From Progne subis subis (Eukaryota > Chordata > Aves > Passeriformes > Hirundinidae): 64,000 nt of DNA. Made by a program: the position numbers and the translations under genes. Shown in pieces: positions 35,767 to 47,393 of this stretch (position 1 is its first letter; the number at the start of each line of letters is the position of its first letter). The stretch spans positions 19,136,707 through 19,200,706 of the forward strand of contig JAKJHU010000005.1 of the NCBI GenBank assembly GCA_022316685.1, in the 5' to 3' direction. Under the pieces are notes generated by a model that was not told where the DNA came from, made no database searches, and saw nothing but the letters and a program-made list of their open reading frames with translations.

Positions 35767-37202
35767 CTCTAAAGGAAAACTAGAGTTTCCCTGTATTCCT
35801 CTCAGGAGGGACAGAGATAATGTTTCATAGTAATCCAAATTTTCCAAACATTGCAGAACAGTAATTGTGGAGAGGTGCAACAACAGCTGAATAGTGTGTT
35901 TGGTGCAACTGGAAACTTTGTATTAAGTCGCGTTGTATCAACATTCATTTCTCCACAGAAACTCCCAACTACTGCACTTGTAAGCACTGTTTAAAAGTCT
36001 TCTTATGAGCAAACGAAAATCTGAGTCTCAACAGTACAGGGAGTTTCAGTTACTGTTGGAAATTAAAAAGAAAACCAAAACAAATCACAGGTAAAACTAC
36101 AATAAAATGAGGCTCAGTAGATTAATTGGAGAGTGTTTTCAGTGCTGTTTATTCAGTTTACCAGATGGTCAACAAAGTTTGTCAGCACACAGCACTGAAT
36201 TCAAGAAAACTGTGGGTTTGTTGGGTTTTGGGGTTTGTTCATTTGTTTGTTTCATAAGAGAGTACTATCAATCATTTCTTGTCCTAGAATGCAGCTCTGG
36301 AATTTCTTAATTGATTTTGGTATGAGTTATATTTCACTGCTTACTCTGTAATAGCTCTACTAAAAGGAAAATTTAGAACAGGAATGAAAGATTTACTTTC
36401 ATTTATGCAACACAGTTTCAATTTATTTCATATATTTGAGCGGTTTCCTAAAATGAATGCTTAAAATTAGGCTCTGCAGTATATAGAAAAAAAATCAACT
36501 TGATTTTGCAGAATTGCTTAAAACCAGCAACACCTACCAAGGGCATTCAGCACTTGTAGACAAGAGAACATTTACTTGCCTTAACTTCTGACCACTGAGA
36601 GCCTAAGTTAAGGTATCCATTCCAAAAATATTGTACAAGCTGCTATAAGTTCTTTGTTTACCTCTTTCTAGTTCAGTGTGTCTGAGTTCTTTTTCCTCAA
36701 TTCCATAAGAACGCAACTAGCTGCAATCAGATGTTGAAACTACTTTCTCCAATACTGCTCTTCACTTACTGTAGCTTTAACTGTCTACTCTTTATGCTAT
36801 AAAAATAAACCTGCTCCAGTTAAACCTTTCCATTCCTTTAGTTCTCTCCCTGCAAGTTTTAAAAATAGGAAAACTTGCGTAACCTGATAGATTTGCCGGT
36901 TTACAGAAAGACCACTGTTACCTCCTTCCCAGCACTGGAAAATTGAAATACTAAAAAAATTATATTTTTGTATGGTTAACTATCCATTCTTCATAAATTT
37001 TTTTCACACGGCATGTTTACATTGTATTGAAACAGAAAAGCACAATTACATAATTGACATGTATTATTTTAAACTAATGCACACAAATGCCTTTATGCCA
37101 GTGTAGCCATTACTAAAGTCAGAGGCAAGAGAGAATAGTAACTGCCATGTCACAAACAAGGCATAAAAAGTCTATAGATAAACTTATACTGAAAAAGAAC
37201 CT
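35767..37202. other. Unique AT-rich DNA
   Basis: No gene or repeat family. A G/T-rich patch lies at 36208-36252. Confidence 0.6.
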
Positions 37203-37672
37203 AGAATCATAGAATACTAGGTTGGAAGAGGACCTCAAGGATCATCTGGTCCAGCCTTTCTTGGCAAAAGCACCCTGCATAGCTGAATCTTAAAAGTGTC
37301 TGACATTGGGAACCCACCACTTCCCTGGAGAGGTTTCAGTGGCTGATGGTTTTCATTGCAAAAAAATCATCTTGTGTCTCATGTGAATCTTCCCAGGACT
37401 AATTTGCAGCCATTACTCTTTTCCATGTGACTCCTTGTAAAAATGGAGTCTCCATCTTCCTTATAGCCACTTTTTAAATGCTGGCACATGAACATAAACT
37501 TTCCTGAAAGACTTTTGTTCTCAAGGATGAGCAAACCCAGCATTTTCAGCCTTTTCTCAAGAGGGGCTTCCCAGTGATTTAATCATCTTTGTGATCCTCC
37601 TCCAGCCTGTCCACATCTCTTTGCATAGCAAGGACCAAAACTGACAAATGCTGAGTAGAATGGGAACACACT
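37203..37672 (-). mobile_element. CR1 LINE 3' fragment, minus strand
   Basis: The left edge reads AGAATCATAGAAT, the reverse complement of the ATTCTATGATTCT-type repeat that ends every CR1. It is followed by GGTTGGAAGAGGACCTCAAG and ATCATCTGGTCCAGCC, the standard antisense 3' UTR phrases of avian CR1. Further right come CCACCACTTCCCTGG, AAATGGAGTCTCCATCTTCC and CCTCCTCCAGCCTG, then CAAAACTGACA, which belong to the distal reverse-transcriptase/3' UTR region. The copy is 5'-truncated, as is normal for CR1, and well diverged with several indels, so it is old and inactive. Its right boundary is approximate. Confidence 0.88.
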
Positions 37673-40600
37673 CTTTCCCATTGAAACATTGTAAATCCCA
37701 AAACTATTCAGTCACTTGCACTATGTCCTTTCAGTTCCTGCTTTGTGACAACAGCGCAAGATGGACAAAACTGCCTTCTTTTTTATTTGCGGGGAAGGGA
37801 GTTTGGTTGTGGGGGTTTGTTTCCCCCTTCTCTCATTAGCCTTACTTAGATACTGCAGATTATTAACTACCATGAAGTTAGTATCTATGTTTAGAAATAA
37901 AGAACCTGTATTTCAGCAGCACAATTTCATGATTTCTTTCTGCTCTAAGATGTCTGGTATTACAGTGTAAAATAAATGCAATTGCATCCATGGCTTGGAA
38001 GCCCTCAGCTGAGAGAAGAACCATAATACACTGTATACCATAAGTCTAACTGGTCTAACGAGGCTGCCTTGCTCTAACAATTGAGCCAGAGAAACAACCT
38101 TTGAAGGAGTTCCTTCTGGAAATCAAACTAAAGACATGGGGTTAAATCACATTTGCAAAACGGTTAATTCCAAAATGAAAAAGGATAGGAGGGAGGAAAA
38201 GAGGGAAATAAAGAGCAAACTTTGTTTGGGGTAAAACTCCTGCAGACTTGGGTTCATAACCTGCCCCTAGTGGTATCTGCTTAGAAGGCTGAAGGTGAGA
38301 CAACCCTAGTAGACTTACCTAGACGGTCACATATTTCTCAGGTGTGAAGCTAGAAATCTAAAAGTATCAATGAGAAATAAAGATATACAAAAGTTACAGA
38401 GCTTTCCCACAGATTATTGTGTGCATCCAAGTATTGTGATAGAGGCTAAAAGCACTTCTTTTTAAGGCTGCCGGATTTAAGAAGACTCAAATCCACACCT
38501 TGAGGGTGTTGAATGCACTGGAATAATATTTCTGGCTTTTGACTGCCTGACAATATGCCTCCTATTTAAGGAAAATTGCATATTTTAATTGTCAGTTGCT
38601 CACTGATAAACTACTTTAGAGATTGTGATGACACAATTTGGCAAACATTTTCTCAGAGGCACACAAAGAAAAGAAAAATGCTCAATTCCCAGATCATCTG
38701 TGCTTTCAACCATTCCCTCTTGCCAAAAGGAAGAGCCCTAGTCACTTGTTTCAGAAGGAAAAGGTCAAGATTTATCTTAGGTGCCACTGAAGGTTAGAAC
38801 AGAATATTACAAGCAGTCAAAGGATATGATGGAGCAGAAGAAGAAAAATTAAGGCCAGCTGAAAAGATGGAAGACCAAAAAAAAGAGGGAAACTCTTACA
38901 TCAGTTGTCAGGAAGAGCAAAACTCCCACTAAAAACCCTCAGCTGTTGGTGCCACAGTGTCTCCCATTAAAAGATCTTGAGGGACTTGGAAGAAGATTTG
39001 GTGTTTCTCTGAGCAGAGGCACAGAATCCATCCCCTCTTAAAAGTAACCATCAGCAACAAAGGGAAAGCATAGATATTTCCACAATAGATGGGAATCTTT
39101 CATCAGTGCTGAATGGGATTCAGTACTGAAGCACAAATACATGTAAAGTGCTTACATTTAAAATGGCTTCATAGCGTTGCCAAGTCATACCAAAGTAATC
39201 TTTTAGGTATAAGTTAGTCTGTGTAAAAAATTATGAGATATACAAAATCACCAAGGGAATGGAGGTTTTGCAGGATGGAGTACACACAAAATGGGAGGCA
39301 GCACTGCCTGATGAATACTGCTTTCTTAATGGAACCATAGTCAAATCTCTGCCCTGTGTGTTTGCAGTAGGTGGTACGTGCTAGGCTACTACTGGCAAGT
39401 TCCAGGGGAAGGCATAGATAAGGTAGGAAGAGAACACTTCCTGCTCTGCTCTCTGTGTTAACTGGAACAGAAACTGGATAAAAAGATGTATTTTGTGAAG
39501 TTGGCTCAGAAAGCTTCAACTCCCCCAGCACCTGGGTCCTGATAAATGTCACCCATATGACACACCGCTCTGTTCTTCTCATACATCTTTAACCTCACTA
39601 CAGTCTTTCTCCTTAATCCATCTCATCCTCAAGCAGAACTGCACTGTTTGTATAAGTAATGAGGAAGCTAAGCAGCAGGAGCAAGAGAAGGTTTTAGGCA
39701 AAAAATATAATTTGAAGCAGAATATAAGATGTAGAATATCTCTACTGTAACGTTACAGTTCCTTCTTCAGTGTTAAATGGAAGCTACTAGCCATTTTTCA
39801 TGGCAGAGTTCCAAGCTGGTTCTGAACATCTACAAAATCCACTTGTATTAAACAAATTAGTCTATAAATCCAGCTCATTGTTTAAGCTCCATTTTTTAAA
39901 AAAATTTTCTTCCTTAAATGTTAATTCAATTTCTGTTTGTTCCAGGTAGGAGTCTGTTTGGACCACTTACTTTTTCTACAGAAAATATGTAATAATTTTA
40001 AAGGGGTTTGGGGAAGTCCATCAGGAAAAGAAACAAGGAAAATTTTAAAATACTATTTATGACTTATCACTAGATACTAAAGTCCATGTATGCCCATGGA
40101 TAAGTCATATTGCATTGAACCTAGAGGGTGCTATCAACACACAGAGCATCAAACACCTGTTTTGAGGGTAATGAAGTGTGAATGAAACCCAAAGAATTTT
40201 TAAAGTCTATTCTATTAATTGCAGTGATGATTCAAAACGAAATTTTAAAATTTGTGAGTTTTATACCTAATATTGATAGTGTGATCTGGGAGGTTGTAAA
40301 GCCTTGATTAACATTCCTTGGGATATTTTCTTGATGTGTTTCCTCTTGGCTCTGTTTCAAGTTTATCAAGATCCAGATGAGGGAATCTCATGTTATACAG
40401 GTCTAATGTTCTTACTTGTTACTAGAGTCCTCAATTCGGTGGAAATTACCACAGTTTGAGGAATGTTATCTCAGTTTCATAGGTTTTTTGCGTTGTAATT
40501 GTTTTTTTGTTTATTTATTTCTCTGCAAAGAGCATTTAGAAGATCTAAGAGGCCAGCATGAGGCTATGGAAAATGTTAAATTGGATGTAAAATTAAAATA

Positions 40601-41375
40601 AAGTTAGATAAACAACAAAATTATTCCTTCAACATGAACTACACAGATTCTTATCTCATAGGGATACACTAGACCGAAGGAAAGACCTAGGTTGTTGTTT
40701 CCTCATGGAAAAATAATAATTAATGTAATTCATATAGTCACAACATTTCTTCAGAAATGAATAGGTTGGTTCTTTTCACACAGATAGGAAGAACAATACA
40801 AGAAAAGAAAGTGTGCATACTTCAATAAAACCTGAGCCACAGTGGGAAACAATGTCCTAAAATTTAGTTCAGGATTAGAAATGCTGAATGAAAAAGAACC
40901 ATATTCAAGAGAGAGAAATAACCAGGAAAGCACTTAAGACATCAAAGAACTAAAAATGACCTGAACCTGTTATCATCCATGGGTTTGGTGTAGTTATTTA
41001 TGTGTCTGCATGAGGGATTATCATAGCCCCATTACGTAGTTCTACAGTGAGAGACACCAGTGAATGGATGACACATAGGGAGACAAAGCAGATTTTTAAG
41101 TACTGGCCAACCAAATGTTAGTCTCCTGCTGTGTGGAGATCATTAACATTTATGGTGCCAAACCTAACCTCTGACCATTCAGTCAACCAAAAGGGACGAA
41201 ACTGAAATACAAGAAATGCAACAGATTAATGTTTGATTCACAAGCTCATTGTGGAGACCGCTAAGTGTAAGAAAAAATACTGTAGAGTAACGCAAAAAAG
41301 ACCTTTAATTCAGTCATGGTAATGAAAACCTCAGGATTTCAAACAGCTTCTGTAAATGTCTATATCCTCTCCTGG
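37673..41375. other. Unique non-coding DNA
   Basis: No gene recognised. CTCF-like cores occur at about 38264-38276 (CCCCTAGTGG, minus orientation) and about 40119-40133 (CCTAGAGGGTGCTA, plus). Each is a partial match and could be chance. The frame 39214-39582 (-, 122 codons) is unrecognised. Confidence 0.55.
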
Positions 41376-41790
41376 GTTTGAACTGGCTGTGTCATGAGGG
41401 TGCCATGAGGGCCAGTGGCTCCTTGGGGTCAGGCACTGGGAGCCACGGGACTCCTCCTTGGGAGGTGGATGGGCAGTACCCTGGTGGCAAGGGCAGCTGG
41501 GGGCAGCAGGGCCAGCCCCAGCCCTGGACATCGGGCACTTCCCTGGAAATGGATGGAGGACAGGCTGGGACACAGGCTTGCAGGTGAGCCTGACTCAGTG
41601 GATTCACAGCTGTGCAAGGCAGGGCTGTGAGGAGTTGGAAACTGGCCCTGCTGTGGTTGTTCTGCCGCAGGAGCTGATGGCTTTGGGGGGCTGAAATAGG
41701 GCTGTGGGCTGTGGCAGGGTTTGGGAGCACCTGAGAGGGCTGGCCAGGGTCAATGAGGCCTGTGGATGTCTCCAGGTCCCTAGATACAAT
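41376..41790. other. Anonymous GC-rich block, probable insert
   Basis: About 410 bp of G-rich sequence (many GGG, CTGGG and GGCAGGGC motifs) with abrupt edges into AT-rich DNA on both sides. Six overlapping open frames on both strands lie here (41331-41789), a typical effect of GC-rich DNA. No known repeat family is recognised. An unassigned LTR or other transposon fragment is the favoured guess. Confidence 0.45.
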
Positions 41791-44568
41791 CTTTAGTTTT
41801 ATCTGACTTTTTCACAATTTATTTTTATTTTCCAAACAGATTGTTTTTGTAACGAATTACACCACAATAAAATAAGTTGTTTACCTTCATCTTACTGGCC
41901 TTCCAATCATACAAGTGATTTCAGGGTACTTCATAAACTCCAACTACAATTTCCCAAAGGACTGACAGTCCGTGGTAGCAATCTGCTGTTGGTCTGCTGT
42001 TGTACTGCCCATGTCTCACTGCATGGCCAAGGCTGTTAAAGAAGATGCAGGATATTTTTCCACTAACCTGAACTTTACAGTCAAAAGGAGAGGTAACAAT
42101 AGCAGATTGCAGTACATGAATGGAAATGGGTATGATAAGTACTCTAGTCCTGAGGAGCATTGAAGAGCACTTGGATCTAGGGAGGGTATGTTCTCTCAAA
42201 ATGTTCTCCAAACATCAAACAAAACCCTTCAGTGACCATATAAGAAAGGGGCAAAGACAGAATTTTGGAAATAAGCCATAAAGAAATTAATTATATGAAC
42301 AAATAAGAATTCGTTAGTCTTTCTGCATAAATTTCAAATTGTTCAACTATAAGCAAGAGTAGTTTTGCCCTCTTTGACAAATAGGCTAAGATCTACACCA
42401 AACTGATTTCATTCAGGAATACCTAATCCCCAGTGGCAATGTTAGTGGCTGTTCTTTGCATGCTACATTTTACTCTTTTGCCCTTAAAGCTTTTCCTCTT
42501 CTACAAAGGGCTCTGTAACCTGTAAATAGATGTCATTCAACATTCAATTTTTATTAATACAATACTCCCTTGTGATGGTTCAAAATCCAAGAATAGGCTG
42601 TATGAACCTGTAGACAATAGTGATCTATTTCTGAAAGGCAAAACTACATGGAGCCAAAATATTAGAGTCTGAAGAGCCTTCATAGTTTTCCAAGACCACC
42701 CAGAAGTAGAATTAATGAATGTTTTAAGTACACCTTCTTATGTGTATCTACAGCAATGGCTGTTCCATGAAGGAATAAAAAATAAATCTCAGACCTTCTG
42801 TAGAAAGTCCACTTCACAGAGAGATGAATTTCATGTATATTTTGAGATATACTATTTAAAAAGGAATTGTCTTACCTTTAAACAATTTAAACATCAAAAG
42901 TTTGGGTGCTCATTTTGGAGAACAACTGTCACAGTACGAATCCTGTTTCATTAATTTAAAGAATAATAGACAACTACTATAAACAGGCTATAAATAGATA
43001 ACATATATTTATCCAGCAGCAACTGTCCTTTCCTGGCACAATCTACCTGACTGAATGTGTCATAAAATAGTGTCAATAATTCTTTGGCGATCCTTGTGTT
43101 ATATTATTTTCTCTCCAGCATTACCTTTCCTATTGTTACTTTTGGATTTTCTTCTTTTTTCTGTGCTATAGTAGTTTTAGCAGCTGACCTGTTAGAGCAT
43201 GCATTTATCTTCTGACTTTCATATGCCTTAACTATTGTATAACAAAAGCCTGCCTCATGGAGTACTGAGCAAGCTTTCCTCGTAGAGGCCGTGGCAGGAG
43301 GTATGGGCTGACAGACTCGTCTCTGTGTCTCCTGATATTATTCACTGTGCAGTCCTGGGCCAACCCTAGTCTCCATGGTCTTTTCAGTTTACATTCCTTG
43401 TTCTGGAAGATGCCAAGAAACAGCAAGAAAGCATTTATTAAATTAGACAGGGAGACATTACAAAACAGGAAGGGAGCTGGATGGATGAGTATTTATCTTC
43501 TGAAGGTCCCAGAAAAAGATTTGTTCAAATTGCTGGAGATTTTATTTGATTTGGTAAGCTATGGGCTTCTACCACACTTCATTGGCTTAGCTCCTCTTTT
43601 TAAATCTCATGTGCATTTGTGGTTTTTATGGAGATACAAAGAAGTATATTACTCTGAGTGGGGCTATACAGGTGTAATGGGATGAAGTTACTTTTATTTG
43701 TCATCAGTGGGAAACTGCTCCCAATAACATGAAGGTCACAGAGAAGGAAAAAAGATTTTTGTCATTTAAGATGTTCCCTTTTCAAGCAGGTAAAAAGATA
43801 CAACATCTATAACTCGAACTTGAGCTCAGCTGAAACAAACTATTTGTTGCATTCTAAACTCAGAATACTTTCTATACGTTCTATTCATCAAAAAAGTCCA
43901 ATTTTTGTGGTTTTGGCAATAGTTTCCTTGTGGGCTTCAATGTTTTACTTTTCACTGAGCTGAAGTCTCAATCAAGAGCCAGAAGTTTCTCCACACCTCT
44001 CCCTTGAGAATCGGCCTGGAGGTCCTGGCAGCAGTTCTTTTCAAATATTGAAAAGATGTCATGATCCCAAAACACATAGTTTTTGCCTTATATTTACTCA
44101 TCTCTGCAGTCTACCTTAACTCTGTCTTGACGTTGGTCAAGTGTTAATGTTAGCATATATATGTTTAAACAGAAAGCAATAACTAATCAGCTGCTTTCTC
44201 TTTTGAAGATAAATGGGTAGAAGCAAATATCAGTAACATAGAGTGAGAAATAAAAAAAATGAATCCTATAGATGGTGCAATTATTTTCAACTAGCTTTCT
44301 AAATTCAGAAAATACAGAGTTAAGGTTAAACTTAAGAACCCCATATAAATTAGCATGTGAAAATATAGAGGAGTTAACTGCAAATTTACTTATCTTATAC
44401 GCTTCTACTACACTTCATTTGGCCATAACTTCTCTGTAGATTGAATATCTCCATACTTTGTAATATAAAATAAACGGTGAGGAAGGTATTCTAATGTGAT
44501 ACCCAAGTTAAAAATAACATTTTAAGAGACCGTCATTTTCCTCAGTGTTGCTTAATTACAAGAAGGAG
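41791..44568. other. Unique AT-rich DNA
   Basis: No gene seen. A tandem TCTGCTGTTGG/TCTGCTGTTGT pair lies at about 41982-42003. The frame at 43347-43685 (+, 112 codons) has no recognisable domain. Confidence 0.58.
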
Positions 44569-44598
44569 AAAAAAAAAAAAAAAGAAAAAAAAAAAAAA
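44569..44598 (+). repeat. Poly(A) run, A29 with one G
   Basis: A run interrupted once by G at 44584. No retroelement body is recognised upstream. Confidence 0.93.
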
Positions 44599-46880
44599 TC
44601 TTGGTTTTCCCTTTATAATCTAATACCATAGTAATTATTATAATAATTCTGCTACCTCATCTCAGTTTCTGAAGTTTGAGGTGATGAGAACTGCATAATG
44701 TCTAGGAGCTAATTTTTTCTGCATAGGATAAGCAGGCTTTCGGATACGAGCTGTAACAATTATCAGGAGCTATACATTGAGCAGCAAAGGTTTAGATACA
44801 ACTGATTTACCCTAATTTTTGTGCTTGTGACTTTGCAATCTAAAAAACATTCAGCATATTTTTACATGAACTACATAAACACAGATGTATAAATCCACAC
44901 ATTTTAATGCACAATGGAATATTAGGTGAGTTTGCAATTTTAATATGCCATGGGGAGGATTAAGATTAGGTAAGTGCACTGACAGTGCCCCTAGCCCAAT
45001 GGCATGATTAAAATGCATTTTCTCACAGGGTGTACAGGTGAACAGATGCAGAGAGAATTCCAAAATCTCCTAACTTCCATTGAAATGAATATAGATGATG
45101 TGCCTCAGGATATTGTGCATACAGAGTATTGGTGTGCAACTGTAAATGTCAAAAAAAAGGCCTTTAACATGTAGCAGTAAAAACTGATCCTGATGTTCGT
45201 TCTCACTCAGATAAATTCTGACTGAGAAAGCAGCAAGAAAGCGTCTCCCAGCCACCAGGTGCATGTCCTTCCTCTGTTCAGTAACAATGAGCAGATAGGC
45301 TAAATTGTGCCCAATTATTTGGGTATTTTGGAATAGATTAGTAAATACAAAAGTTATCTATTTTCCAGGTATGTTTAAATTAATTCCCATAGGAGGACAA
45401 ATCAAGTCTTTATAGAATTCTGAAGGAGAAACACTTTTTGTTAAAGAAACAGTTCTGTCATCTGAAACAACTAAATATTTTTCTCTTGTTTGCATATAGA
45501 AAGTAGCAATGGTATCTTAAAAATGCAAGAAAACAAACAAATCATCACGGAGGCATCTCAGTTCAGTTGCCTTGCAAGAGCTGTTCACAACATGCACTGT
45601 GTTTTATCCCACATTTATCCCCAGGTGCAAGAACATGGATAAACAGCTATGGGGAAAATACCTTTTTTATGCAAATTCCCATCTAACCTTACCGTATTTG
45701 TTGATGTGCCAGTGACTTGTGGTCAGATGGGAAGAGGTGAATCAATTAAGGAGTCTATAAGACTTATTATTTGCCTGGAAAGTAATGCTGTGAATTTACC
45801 CTGTTAAGTCCCTTAGGGAATATAAGGAGCAACAAAGATTATTCTGAGTTTCAAAATTTCCCTTCCAAAAAAAAGCAATTTTTTACAGTTGCTTCAGTTA
45901 GAAGAGAGAAGGCCATCATTAGAACTTAAAGGACAGCTGAAATACTTACCCTGATGAGCTACAGATAGACAGAAGGGGTTACAAATGTATGTTGCAATAG
46001 TTCTCCTTAGAAGTACAGTAATATGAAAGAAATATTGGAAAAAAAATGCTTACAACCAAGGCAAAGAACATTGAAGAGACAAACAGAAGTAGAAGCTAGG
46101 AGAACTTCCCATGATTGATAAATGGATATATACCAGTTCTAAGCATTATGAATCTTTGGTTGTGGTTGATTCAGGTGAGTTAAATATCTGCCACAGTTTA
46201 AGTGATTGTCCATAGGAACTGCACATGAAAGATCTGGGATGCTATATCCATATGGCCATAGACACAGATTTTCTGAGGCAGAGGAGGAGGCAGAAATTAG
46301 TCTATTTCAACACTAAAGAAGGTGGAAACTCATTTGACAGAAGAAGATTAGTCTGGAGAAGCTGCACTACAGAATAGGATACACACAGTGGTCACCTTAG
46401 GAAGGAGTTAACATCTCAGGGTTGCACACAGCATCAGTTACTGGGGAATTCCCACCCACACTACCCACACATGCAGGAGCTGTAGCAGGACACTGCTCTA
46501 TTTTAAGTGTTCTCACCATAACTGCAGCTTTTTCTGAAGTTCAATATCTTTCCAACAAATATGAAAAAAATCCCAAACCAACAATGTAACCTTCTGTAAT
46601 TTCAGAATACTCCACTTCTCCAGCCATGTTAGCATTAGCATGCAGATGGAGGACAAAACAGTGGAATGGATCCAGCAAAAGCTAAACAGAAGCTTATCAC
46701 ATTGCAGTATAAATTTCAAATGCAGCAGAAAGCAAAGTAATAAAACAGTTGTCTACCAACAGGAACATATTGCAATACTGAATGGTCAAGCTCTGATAAA
46801 CATGAGAAAACAAAATGCCTGGAGTACAAGATGCTAAGGTAAAACCAGCAACTACTCAAATCCCCTGCCAAAATATAGGT
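44599..46880. other. Unique AT-rich DNA
   Basis: No gene, repeat family or RNA gene recognised. Frames are short and overlap on opposite strands. Confidence 0.6.
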
Positions 46881-47235
46881 CCTTTCCTTTCCTTTCCTTT
46901 CCTTTCCTTTCCTTTCCTTTCCTTTCCTTTCCTTTCCTTTCCTTTCCTTTCCTTTCCTTTCCTTTCCTTTCCTTTCCTTTCCTTTCCTTTCCTTTCCTTT
47001 CCTTTCCTTTCCTTTCCTTTCCTTTCCTTTCCTTTCCTTTCCTTTCCTTTCCTTTCCTTTCCTTTCCTTTCCTTTCCTTTCCTTTCCTTTCCTTTCCTTT
47101 CCTTTCCTTTCCTTTCCTTTCCTTTCCTTTCCTTTCCTTTCCTTTCCTTTCCTTTCCTTTCCTTTCCTTTCCTTTCCTTTCCTTTCCTTTCCTTTCCTTT
47201 CCTTTCCTTTCCTTTCCTTTCCTTTCCTTTCCTTT
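46881..47235 (-). repeat. Pentanucleotide microsatellite (CCTTT)71
   Basis: 71 perfect copies of CCTTT (AAAGG on the minus strand), 355 bp without a single error. It is part of a 514-bp C/T tract (46880-47393) broken only by G at 47238, 47248 and 47258. It is the same unit as the (GGAAA)32 array at 6588-6747 but inverted. Triplex-forming potential is high. The long open frame crossing it (46815-47480) is an FPFLS repeat translation and not a gene. Confidence 0.99.
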
Positions 47236-47264
47236 CCGTTCCTTTCCGTTCCTTTCCGTTCCTT
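47236..47264 (+). repeat. Alternating CCGTT/CCTTT variant units
   Basis: Three CCGTT variants at 47236, 47246 and 47256 alternate with CCTTT, so a 10-base higher-order unit was amplified three times at the array edge. A short junction into the CCCCTT array follows. Confidence 0.93.
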
Positions 47265-47354
47265 CCCCTTCCCCTTCCCCTTCCCCTTCCCCTTCCCCTT
47301 CCCCTTCCCCTTCCCCTTCCCCTTCCCCTTCCCCTTCCCCTTCCCCTTCCCCTT
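47265..47354 (+). repeat. Hexanucleotide microsatellite (CCCCTT)15
   Basis: 15 perfect CCCCTT units. The minus strand is (AAGGGG)15, with many closely spaced G4 runs and strong potential for G-quadruplex formation. It resembles a telomere-type G-rich repeat in spacing but is not TTAGGG. Confidence 0.98.
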
Positions 47355-47393
47355 TCCTTTTCCTTTTCCTTTTCCTTTTCCTTTCCTCTTCTT
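47355..47393 (+). repeat. (CCTTTT)4 and pyrimidine tail
   Basis: Four CCTTTT units at 47356-47379, then irregular C/T to 47393, closing the pyrimidine tract. Confidence 0.93.

Noticed and set aside
47265..47354. Interstitial telomere repeat
   Set aside because: The unit is AAGGGG, not TTAGGG, and it grades into neighbouring pyrimidine pentamers.
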